Assembly (NCBI GenBank): GCA_020053615.1
Contig: JAGVMW010000119.1
Location: 1 to 5,824, forward strand
Origin: an archaeon
GTDB taxonomy: Archaea > Nanobdellota > Nanobdellia > Woesearchaeales > GW2011-AR9
Direction: 5' to 3'
DNA: 5,824 bases
Below the pieces are notes generated by a model. It was not told the origin of the DNA. It saw only the letters and a program-made list of their open reading frames with translations, and made no database searches. The translations under genes and the position numbers were made by a program. Positions within the stretch are counted from its first letter, which is position 1, and each line of letters opens with the position of its first letter. Positions 1 to 4,930 of the stretch are shown here, piece by piece.

Positions 1-316
1 ATTTATTCAAAACACTTTCCAGACCGGTAATGAAAACTGACCAAGAAGCAGAAATAATTTTTCGGTCGATTCTGTCTATACCAACTTTTTCCGATACCTC
101 TATTCGCGGATGATGTACAAAGACACTTTGAACTTCATTAATTTTAATTTGCTTCCCACATATTCTAAGTATATTCTGCTCAATACCTATAATAGGGGGG
201 TCAAAACTTATCGCATCCATATTGATACGAAGAGTTTTAATTTTTCTATTCTTTAGGTTCTTCTCAACAACATCCGCGTGTACATTCTCTGTACGCGACA
301 AAATCAATACAGACAT
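1..316 (-). CDS. MvdD-like ATP-grasp RiPP maturase, N-terminal part (runs off left edge)
   Basis: The frame is open from an ATG at 316 to the window edge, giving 105 residues with no stop. It begins MSVLILSRTENVHADVV, then has KTLRINMD near residues 27-34, QSVFVHHPRI near 63-72 and a helix-like stretch ending GLESVLNK at the edge. This matches the order of the pre-ATP-grasp domain of MvdD/TgnB/GwsG-type maturases as I recall it: a beta strand with 'VLI..', a D/H-x-V helix, 'xRxNxD', an 'SVWYRRP'-like segment, then a helix before the ATP-grasp fold. Those enzymes use ATP to activate Asp/Glu side chains of a precursor peptide and join them to Ser/Thr/Lys side chains. The catalytic ATP-grasp domain lies outside the window, so activity is inferred. 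The gene starts 7 nt after the stop of the small peptide gene 324-500, so the two are almost certainly cotranscribed. Its own Shine-Dalgarno is weak (GAG about 10 nt upstream), consistent with translational coupling. Another ATP-grasp ligase subfamily is the main alternative. Confidence 0.72.
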   Translation of the reverse strand, partial: MSVLILSRTENVHADVVEKNLKNRKIKTLRINMDAISFDPPIIGIEQNILRICGKQIKINEVQSVFVHHPRIEVSEKVGIDRIDRKIISASWSVFITGLESVLNK

Positions 317-323
317 ATGTAAA

Positions 324-500
324 CTACTCGTTAGCCTCCACTGAGGAATACTCTGTAGTAGGACTTGTCGTGTCTAACTTTTCCCTGTTTACATTGACAG
401 TTGGTTTCCACCTCCATTGTCCTTCAGCTCCAAGTCCTTTTTTAGGTTGTGCTTCAACAAGCGTCCTGAGGATAGAACCAGTATTTATTTCTCTAGCCAA
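324..500 (-). CDS. Putative graspetide-like RiPP precursor peptide (58 aa, TTG start)
   Basis: This is a small peptide gene immediately upstream of the ATP-grasp-like gene. A GTG at 509 would give 61 residues. The near-consensus Shine-Dalgarno AAGGGGGTGA at 515-506 overlaps that GTG but sits correctly for the TTG at 500-498, giving 58 residues. Residues 1-26 form a leader-like part (SILRTLVEAQ at 9-18 could be an amphipathic helix). A Trp-rich hinge GQWRWKP follows at 27-33. The C-terminal tail DTTSPTTEYSSVEANE (43-58) is rich in hydroxyl residues (T44, T45, S46, T48, T49, S52, S53) and acids (D43, E50, E55, E58). Graspetide cores carry exactly such Ser/Thr (or Lys) and Asp/Glu side chains for macrolactone or macrolactam formation. 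There is no Cys, so lanthipeptide, sactipeptide and similar thioether classes are unlikely. I do not recognise the leader as microviridin (no PFFARFL) or another named graspetide group, so it may be a new group. RiPP function rests on context and composition, not on homology. Confidence 0.66.
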   Translation of the reverse strand: MAREINTGSILRTLVEAQPKKGLGAEGQWRWKPTVNVNREKLDTTSPTTEYSSVEANE

Positions 501-505
501 TTTGC

Positions 506-515
506 TCACCCCCTT
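506..515 (-). promoter_or_regulatory. Strong Shine-Dalgarno that fixes the TTG start of the peptide gene
   Basis: On the minus strand this reads AAGGGGGTGA, one mismatch from the full anti-SD complement AAGGAGGTGA. The GGGGG core lies 8 nt upstream of the TTG at 500. It directly abuts the alternative GTG at 509, which therefore cannot be served by it. It is the strongest ribosome binding site in the window, which fits a highly expressed precursor peptide. Confidence 0.75.
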
Positions 516-540
516 TATTATTTCTCATAAAAAACCCAAA

Positions 541-565
541 TAACAATTGATTACTCATATTGTTA
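541..565. promoter_or_regulatory. Operator-like inverted repeat TAACAAT-N11-ATTGTTA
   Basis: Two perfect 7-bp arms (541-547 and 559-565) are separated by 11 nt. The dyad covers roughly +1 to +24 of the transcript predicted for the peptide operon (start near 564), where a dimeric repressor would block transcription. It could also form a weak AT-rich hairpin in the 5' UTR. With AT-rich arms of this length, chance occurrence is possible. No regulator gene is in the window. Confidence 0.35.
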
Positions 566-570
566 AGAGT

Positions 571-599
571 ATTGTATCACTATAGGTCAAGTGGGGCAA
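571..599 (-). promoter_or_regulatory. Candidate sigma-70-type promoter for the peptide/ATP-grasp operon
   Basis: Read on the minus strand: -35 TTGCCC (599-594), a 17-nt spacer, then -10 TACAAT (576-571) preceded by TGA, which makes an extended -10 (TG-n-TACAAT). Predicted initiation is near 564, leaving a 5' UTR of about 60 nt before the TTG at 500. A second -35-like TTGACC (591-586) lies inside the spacer but is not properly spaced from a good -10. This is inferred from consensus only. Confidence 0.5.
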
Positions 600-658
600 T
601 ACACATTGGGTGAGCACTACTACAAAACCAAATAAGTTTTAGATCTTGAGGTAAGAAG

Positions 659-730
659 ATGTCATTGAGATCCATAAATATAGGCTCGGACGTCGTCCGA
701 TATTTGCCTGGGAATTTTTCTCTTAGTTAG
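659..730 (+). CDS. Possible 23-residue small ORF ahead of the Nudix gene
   Basis: An ATG at 659 follows the Shine-Dalgarno-like GAGGT (648-652) with 6 nt spacing. The frame runs 23 codons (MSLRSINIGSDVV...) to a TAG at 728-730, ending 17 nt before the Nudix start. The palindrome at 686-700 lies within it. The good ribosome binding site is the only positive evidence. No clear promoter precedes it and I recognise no family. It could be a leader peptide, a small protein or a chance ORF. Confidence 0.2.
   Translation: MSLRSINIGSDVVRYLPGNFSLS
686..700. promoter_or_regulatory. GC-rich palindrome TCGGACGTCGTCCGA, probable operator
   Basis: Perfect 7-bp arms flank a single central base. The site is strikingly GC-rich against its AT-rich surroundings. 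Further symmetry surrounds it: AAATA (676-680) with TATTT (701-705), and AGGC (682-685) with GCCT (706-709). The centre lies about 40 bp upstream of the Nudix -10 and 55 bp before its ATG, a normal position for an activator or distal operator. No U-run follows on either strand, so a terminator is unlikely. It could regulate the divergent peptide operon as well. Confidence 0.42.
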
Positions 731-732
731 TC

Positions 733-738
733 TATAAT
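733..738 (+). promoter_or_regulatory. TATAAT -10 element of the Nudix gene (near-leaderless)
   Basis: A perfect TATAAT ends 9 nt before the ATG at 748, so initiation would fall within a couple of bases of the start codon. The expected -35 (about 710-715, GGGAAT) is poor, so either an activator helps (see the palindrome upstream) or this AT-rich match is fortuitous. No Shine-Dalgarno is present between it and the ATG. Confidence 0.42.
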
Positions 739-747
739 AATTCTCGA

Positions 748-1155
748 ATGAAAAAGGTGACATCGGCTGGTGGGATTGTTATTAGAGATAATCCAAATAA
801 ACAGATACTCTTAACCATCTTCACCCATATTAAAGGGTTAGGATTTCCAAAGGGTCATGTTGGAGAAGGAGAAACATTTGAGCAAGCTGCATTAAGAGAA
901 GTTGCTGAAGAAACTGGTTTGACTGAATTAAAAATTGTTAGGAAACTAGGTGTCTATAGCAAAATTGCTACAGAAAGAGATGGAACTTTTGTTGAAAAAG
1001 ATATTCATATGTATTTAATTACATCTGACAAGCTTGATTATCATGAGAAAGCGCAGGAATTGTATGGATGGTATGATTTCGACGAGGCAATAAAACAAAT
1101 GGCAGTTAAAGCAGATCTGGAATTTCTGAAACAGATTTGCAAATTACTTGTGTAG
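748..1155 (+). CDS. Nudix (MutT-family) hydrolase
   Basis: The 135-residue protein is a single Nudix domain, about the usual minimal length. The Nudix box GX5EX7REUXEEXGU is complete: G36, E42, R50-E51, E54-E55, G57-L58. E51, E54 and E55 are the expected metal-binding glutamates, so catalysis should be intact. The segment before the box, AGGIVI (7-12) then GFPKGHV (32-38), resembles the Ap4A/dinucleoside-polyphosphate or mRNA-decapping-like subgroup ('WxFPKGHxExGE'). The substrate cannot be read from sequence alone; the likely reaction is hydrolysis of a nucleoside diphosphate linked to another group, in the cytoplasm. The start has no Shine-Dalgarno, but a TATAAT lies just upstream, suggesting a leaderless mRNA. 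The gene stands alone, diverging from the peptide operon and converging with the kinase gene 38 bp downstream. No terminator is visible in that gap. Confidence 0.93.
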   Translation: MKKVTSAGGIVIRDNPNKQILLTIFTHIKGLGFPKGHVGEGETFEQAALREVAEETGLTELKIVRKLGVYSKIATERDGTFVEKDIHMYLITSDKLDYHEKAQELYGWYDFDEAIKQMAVKADLEFLKQICKLLV

Positions 1156-1193
1156 ATGTTTCTTATATGTCAGTCTGGTATCATCTTCTATGC

Positions 1194-1787
1194 TCATACA
1201 TTAAGCGTCAATATCGCTTGGGAAAAAGACCTCCATACTTCTTCAATTGAAGATTCTGCATCAATGTTTATTACTTTGGTACTCATACCTAAGGTTGCAA
1301 TCGCATATAAGGTAAAATCTAAATGCTCTTGATAACGTTTTTCCGCAATAACTTTGGTAACGCCAATCTCACCTCGTCTTGTTCCTCTTTTCAAAACCCG
1401 ATCCACACTCACATCTTTAGATAGTTCTAAGTTTACACAACCAAGTAAAATATGATGATTTACTTGTATCTCTTTTATAAATCCGTCAATCGCCTCAGAA
1501 AATCTTGGATAACCATCTATAATCATCATGGGGCATAAAGTCTGATTAATATACTCAAAGACCACTCCGGCCATGATCGAATGGTCTAAAAGTATACTCT
1601 GCCCAGGAGTCGGATTTACCACACCGCTATAGCCTGAAGCTACTTTGCCTATTCTTATGGCTCTTAACCTGTCTCCTGCTGAAATATGGTCTACAGGTAT
1701 TCCCAATAACCCTTCCGTAGTCAATCTTTTTGAATGGATTGATTTACCAGAACCGGGTGGACCATGTACAACTATTAACTCAGACAT
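1194..1787 (-). CDS. Adenylate-kinase-family nucleotide kinase, short-LID type
   Basis: The start is taken as the ATG at 1787 (197 residues, MSELIVVHGPPGSGKS). The ATG at 1802 would add five residues and overlaps the likely -10 element. Features in order: Walker A GPPGSGKS (9-16); HISAGDRLR (34-42), matching the NMP-binding 'hiStGDlLR' of adenylate kinase; IIDGYPR (89-95), matching 'iLDGFPR'; VNLELS (118-123); KRGTRRGE (133-140), equivalent to the LID arginines; KRYQEH (150-155); and a C-terminal INIDAESSIEEV, like the family's 'kIdA..sieeV'. The LID is short, with no zinc cysteines and without the usual DD after the arginines, so it resembles AK1/UMP-CMP kinases rather than long-LID bacterial Adk. 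It should transfer phosphate from ATP to a nucleoside monophosphate or related acceptor. Degenerate LID and NMP regions argue against it being the housekeeping Adk. It is divergent from the glycosyltransferase operon, with 45 bp between starts. Confidence 0.82.
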   Translation of the reverse strand: MSELIVVHGPPGSGKSIHSKRLTTEGLLGIPVDHISAGDRLRAIRIGKVASGYSGVVNPTPGQSILLDHSIMAGVVFEYINQTLCPMMIIDGYPRFSEAIDGFIKEIQVNHHILLGCVNLELSKDVSVDRVLKRGTRRGEIGVTKVIAEKRYQEHLDFTLYAIATLGMSTKVINIDAESSIEEVWRSFSQAILTLNV

Positions 1788-1793
1788 CCTGCT

Positions 1794-1799
1794 ATTATA
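1794..1799 (-). promoter_or_regulatory. TATAAT -10 element of the kinase gene (leaderless)
   Basis: On the minus strand a perfect TATAAT is followed by 6 nt (AGCAGG) and the ATG at 1787, so transcription should begin at or very near the start codon. No convincing -35 is found 16-18 nt upstream (TAGTCT is the closest window). The element lies within the extra codons of the longer reading frame, which argues for the shorter protein. Confidence 0.45.
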
Positions 1800-1820
1800 C
1801 ATCTTATAGTAAATTCAGAC

Positions 1821-1826
1821 TATTGT
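1821..1826 (+). promoter_or_regulatory. Possible -10 (TATTGT) for the glycosyltransferase operon
   Basis: TATTGT ends 6 nt before the ATG at 1833, the same geometry as the other unit-leading genes here. The -35 region is weak. TATAGT at 1805-1810 is an alternative that would leave a leader of about 16 nt. Any promoter here must overlap the divergent kinase promoter. Confidence 0.27.
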
Positions 1827-1832
1827 GATAAG

Positions 1833-3026
1833 ATGTCCTATAATAATATGGCGAATCATGAAAACAAAACAATCGTCGGAATTCCCTTCTATGACGGTGA
1901 GGGTATAGAAGTTTTGGCTACCTGCCTGACCAACTTAGATCGGTGTCTCAATGTTCTTAAACTTGATGCAAAAATAGTAGTAGGAATCAATGGCCCCAGA
2001 GTATCGATGGGACAGTCTCCGATTTCTTATAAAATAGATAGGTCAAAATACAATGCTGATATAAATTTTATTAAAACCCGACCTGGTCTGGTGGCTGCTG
2101 AAAAAGCTATTTGCAGCAAAGCTGAAGTTGAAGGCTACCAAAGAATATTTTTAACCGATGCTGATATCTCTCGACTACCAATGTCACTATATCACATGTG
2201 GCACCAAGGAGATCGGCCTATTGTTGGGGCAAACTATGCTACATACCCACCGGAGATTTTGAACGAAGCGGGGACAAATTTAACACCTACGGAAATTGCT
2301 TTTATGAAAATTTTTGAAGCCGACAAACACCCTTTGACTAGAGAATTTACAAGACGGTATCGACAAGAAAAAAGGCTAAAAGGTAGTTTGCTCCTTGTAA
2401 ATACCGAGATTGGCAAAACCATGTTTGGAAACCAAGGAATAACTACTGATAGCAGAATGAATGGAATAGTTTCGGACACAGATAGGCAGGTTATTCGGAA
2501 TGCCGGCTTTATGCACTATGCAAGAGTTAGTTTGATAGATCACATTCAAGGAAGACTCAGACACTTTCGAGCTGCAGCATTAGAAAGCGAACTAGATTCC
2601 TTTACCAGAAAGTCAATTATTTATAACTCTAAAACTGCGGATGAAATTGCCCAAAAAATATTACTAAAATATCCTCAGGCAATAGATATTGCTTCAAATT
2701 TTCTATTGCAGTGTGCCCTTAGGCATCAAGTTGCCAAAATTTGCCGTGCAGCTGCTTCGGGGAATGAATTACCAGCATTTCCTAACTTTTCAACCAACTT
2801 CGACATGACGATGCCTGTACATTCTTTTAAAGAGGCTTCGATTATAATTGCCCACTTACTAAGCCAAATGAATTGGGCAAACCTAGATTCACCCGTTACA
2901 AATGGCAAGGGAATTACTCAGGAATTTCATAGGATACCAATTGATCTTGAGCCATTTTTGAAATCTGAACAACATCGTAAATTAATTCTTAGTCATCTAG
3001 GTTTAGATGACAAAACTGAAGTTTAA
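1833..3026 (+). CDS. Predicted GT-A-fold (GT2-like) glycosyltransferase with long C-terminal extension
   Basis: The 397-residue protein opens with TIVGIPFYDGE (13-23) and a helix with CLTNLDRCLN (31-40), then IVVGINGP (48-55). Next come KTRPGLVAAEKAIC (81-94) and IFLTDADIS (105-113). The order of N-terminal beta strand, 'GlvaA.. .a', and DxD (D109-A110-D111) is that of family 2-type glycosyltransferases, where DxD binds the metal and sugar nucleotide. KGSLLLVN (183-190) and the acidic DSRMNGIVSDTD (206-217) fit the acceptor-side half of the fold. Residues from about 260 to 397 have no family I recognise and look mainly helical. There is no signal peptide or transmembrane segment, so a cytoplasmic or peripheral enzyme is likely. 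The start at 1833 has no Shine-Dalgarno; an in-frame ATG at 1848 is possible. The stop lies 4 nt before the next gene's preferred start, indicating an operon. Sugar donor and acceptor are unknown. Confidence 0.72.
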   Translation: MSYNNMANHENKTIVGIPFYDGEGIEVLATCLTNLDRCLNVLKLDAKIVVGINGPRVSMGQSPISYKIDRSKYNADINFIKTRPGLVAAEKAICSKAEVEGYQRIFLTDADISRLPMSLYHMWHQGDRPIVGANYATYPPEILNEAGTNLTPTEIAFMKIFEADKHPLTREFTRRYRQEKRLKGSLLLVNTEIGKTMFGNQGITTDSRMNGIVSDTDRQVIRNAGFMHYARVSLIDHIQGRLRHFRAAALESELDSFTRKSIIYNSKTADEIAQKILLKYPQAIDIASNFLLQCALRHQVAKICRAAASGNELPAFPNFSTNFDMTMPVHSFKEASIIIAHLLSQMNWANLDSPVTNGKGITQEFHRIPIDLEPFLKSEQHRKLILSHLGLDDKTEV

Positions 3027-3030
3027 TTAT

Positions 3031-4233
3031 ATGAAAAATTTGGAGATCAGGATCGGAATAAATATTGGAAAAGTCGGCAGAAAGGATCGGGGAATTAGTG
3101 TGTACACCAGAAACCTACTAGATAAAATGGTTGCTCTAGAAGGTGGCAATAAGTTCGTTTTTCTCCACTATCCAGAAAGTGTTCCCGAAGAGGGTCTTGG
3201 AATAATCAACTCTGCCTTACAATCGTTGCCATATACAGATAATGCTCCTGTATTGAGAACCATTATTAATGAGCAGGTTCTTAATCCGATCCAACAAGCT
3301 CGATTAGGCTTAGATGTTGTATGGCATCCCCATAATCGTGCCCAGTTATTTTCTCCCTGTGCATATATATGCACCATGCACGATGTCCTTCCTATCGCTC
3401 GATCTGACTTGGCTGGAAAGTATTTGGACTCTCCAGCAAAACGGCTTTTATTCTTAACTCGAACATTGACTGCCAAGAATGCAGACACGGTAATTACAGT
3501 ATCTGAATTCAGTCGTAAAGAAATTATAACTCACTTAAATGTTCATCCAGATAAGGTAGTTGCCATTCATTCTGGCATCGACAGAGATATATTTCATCCA
3601 GACATGAATAAAAAAAATTGGGATCGCGTAAAACAAACTTATTCGCTTCCAGAAAAGTATTTGTTAACGACAGGTAGTTATGCTCCTCACAAAAATTTAT
3701 CTACTATTGTGAAAGCGTATGCCAATAGTCAATTACCAGCAGAAAATATAGATTTAGTTATGGTCGGTCCAAATGATGCCACTGGATATCGTATTGGATT
3801 CCAACAGTTGGAGAATCAAGTGAGACATGGAGGCCTTTCAAATAAGATTAGACTCCTACCTTCTGTACCTGAAGCAGACTTGGTAACAATTTATAGCCAT
3901 GCTACATTTTTCGCAATTGCTTCACTTTATGAGGGATTTGGATTTACAGCATTAGAAGCAATGGCCTGTGGAGTGCCAGTCGTAGCTTCGTGTCTAGCTG
4001 CATTACCTGAGATTTGTGAATCTGCTGTACTTTATGCCGACCCAACCAAGCCAGAAAGTTTTACTCAGCAGTTCAATGAACTTCACGCAAACACCAATCT
4101 GCAGAGAGAACTAATAGCAAAAGGACAAAAGCAAGTGCAGAAATTTAATTGGGAGAAGTGCGCCATCAAAACAACTGCTGTTCTAATTTCAGCCGCGCAA
4201 AATAGGAAATTATCAAATGGGAGACAAATATGA
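3031..4233 (+). CDS. GT4-family (GT-B) glycosyltransferase
   Basis: The 400-residue protein from the ATG at 3031 (MKNLEIRIGINIG) matches the usual GT4 beginning. An upstream in-frame ATG at 3007 would overlap the previous gene by 20 nt and add eight unneeded residues. N-terminal domain: GRKDRGISVYTRNLL (16-30), the glycine-rich acceptor-side loop; VVWHPHN (96-102); TMHDVLPI (115-122); TVITVSEFSR (153-162). Linker: HSGIDRDIFHP (180-190). C-terminal donor domain: LLTTGSYAPHKNL (211-223), LVMVGP (242-247), and SLYEGFGFTALEAM (298-311) with the retaining-family E-x7-E pair E301/E309, then GVPVVAS (314-320). All GT4 signatures are present, so it should transfer a sugar from a nucleotide sugar with retention. 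It resembles mannosyl- or rhamnosyltransferases of O-antigen and exopolysaccharide clusters, but the sugar cannot be assigned. It is the middle gene of the operon; its stop overlaps the next start (ATGA). Confidence 0.93.
   Translation: MKNLEIRIGINIGKVGRKDRGISVYTRNLLDKMVALEGGNKFVFLHYPESVPEEGLGIINSALQSLPYTDNAPVLRTIINEQVLNPIQQARLGLDVVWHPHNRAQLFSPCAYICTMHDVLPIARSDLAGKYLDSPAKRLLFLTRTLTAKNADTVITVSEFSRKEIITHLNVHPDKVVAIHSGIDRDIFHPDMNKKNWDRVKQTYSLPEKYLLTTGSYAPHKNLSTIVKAYANSQLPAENIDLVMVGPNDATGYRIGFQQLENQVRHGGLSNKIRLLPSVPEADLVTIYSHATFFAIASLYEGFGFTALEAMACGVPVVASCLAALPEICESAVLYADPTKPESFTQQFNELHANTNLQRELIAKGQKQVQKFNWEKCAIKTTAVLISAAQNRKLSNGRQI
4219..4223 (+). promoter_or_regulatory. Shine-Dalgarno for the nucleotidyltransferase gene
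   Basis: GGGAG lies 6 nt before the ATG at 4230, inside the end of the GT4 gene. With the ATGA stop/start overlap it indicates coupled translation and confirms that start. Confidence 0.6.
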
Positions 4234-4928
4234 TTTCAACTGAGCAACGAGATCACGATATTCACACTTTAGCAGCAGTTAACAATATATTTTCTCGATT
4301 CAAAAATATGAGATTTCTAGTTTCCGGAAGTTATGCCATAGAAGCGTTAACTCATGCCCCTATCGATCATGGAGATATGGATACCAATATCTTTACTCCT
4401 AATTTACCCAATACTAAAATTGTCGCTATAGCTTTATTAGACAATATTCTTCTTTCCACAGGGATCTTACAACCTTACAAACAAATCTCTGATAGATTGG
4501 AGTACGATGTTATAACAACTATTAAATCCGAAATTCCAAGAAAATTGGAAATTCACTTGATTGAAGCTCTTGCTGAATCAGCAACTCAATCAGATACTTT
4601 CATTTTAACAACTTCCAAATCTCATAAAATATCTCAAGTAAACTTAGTGGATGTATCACTTAAAGATTCGACAGGGAAAGGACATTTCTTTAAAGTTAAA
4701 TCTCTAGCTTATTCCTTAGCAACTTGGGCTATAAGGATATCAGGATTAGCTAAGAACCAGTTAAGACCTGTAAGAGACTCGGATTTAGAGTGTTTTGAAC
4801 TATTACTTTCCCAGGAATTTTCTTCAGAAGAAGTAAGTTTCGCAATTGAACACCACCCCCAAGTACCAGAAAATGCAAAATCAGAGGAAATTTTTCAAGT
4901 TGCCAAAAATATTCTAAAAAGAACTTGA
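4230..4928 (+). CDS. MNT-type nucleotidyltransferase-like protein
   Basis: In this 232-residue protein, FLVSGSYAIEAL (29-40) followed by HAPIDHGDMDTNIF (42-55) reproduces the active-site pattern of the pol-beta-like minimal nucleotidyltransferase superfamily: a GS/GG helix start (G33-S34), then a small loop and H-x-D-x-D (H47, D49, D51). The layout is closest to lincosamide (LinA) and ANT(2'')-type enzymes, whose pattern is 'GGWAID..G....H.DID'. A later strand, KLEIHLIE (105-112), could supply the third carboxylate (E107). The rest has no family I recognise. Likely activity is transfer of a nucleotide from an NTP to a hydroxyl of a small molecule, sugar or protein. Resistance is not implied. 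The gene overlaps the GT4 gene by 4 nt, so it is coexpressed with the two glycosyltransferases and may act on the same product. It ends 2 bp from the convergent methyltransferase gene. Confidence 0.7.
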   Translation: MISTEQRDHDIHTLAAVNNIFSRFKNMRFLVSGSYAIEALTHAPIDHGDMDTNIFTPNLPNTKIVAIALLDNILLSTGILQPYKQISDRLEYDVITTIKSEIPRKLEIHLIEALAESATQSDTFILTTSKSHKISQVNLVDVSLKDSTGKGHFFKVKSLAYSLATWAIRISGLAKNQLRPVRDSDLECFELLLSQEFSSEEVSFAIEHHPQVPENAKSEEIFQVAKNILKRT

Positions 4929-4930
4929 CT

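Noticed and set aside
324..509. 61-residue version of the peptide gene starting at GTG 509
   Set aside because: The Shine-Dalgarno abuts and overlaps this GTG, leaving no spacing, while TTG at 500 has ideal spacing.
642..672. GATCT...AGATC inverted repeat upstream of the Nudix gene
   Set aside because: Only 5-bp arms with a loop of about 21 nt, easily expected by chance.
1156..1193. Terminator between the convergent Nudix and kinase genes
   Set aside because: Only a 5-bp AGATG/CATCT pairing with a long loop is present, with no stable stem or U-run.
2234..2564. Minus-strand ORFs of 81 and 62 codons inside the first glycosyltransferase gene
   Set aside because: They lie wholly inside a well-supported gene on the other strand, overlap each other, and show no family motif.
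2726..2908. 60-codon minus-strand ORF in the same glycosyltransferase gene
   Set aside because: Shadow of the real plus-strand frame, with no recognisable motif.
3007..3030. Upstream ATG at 3007 as the GT4 start
   Set aside because: It overlaps the preceding gene by 20 nt and adds residues outside the GT4 fold; the ATG at 3031 begins the first beta strand naturally.
3168..3488. 106-codon minus-strand ORF inside the GT4 gene
   Set aside because: It runs opposite a frame with full GT4 motifs and its translation shows no domain.
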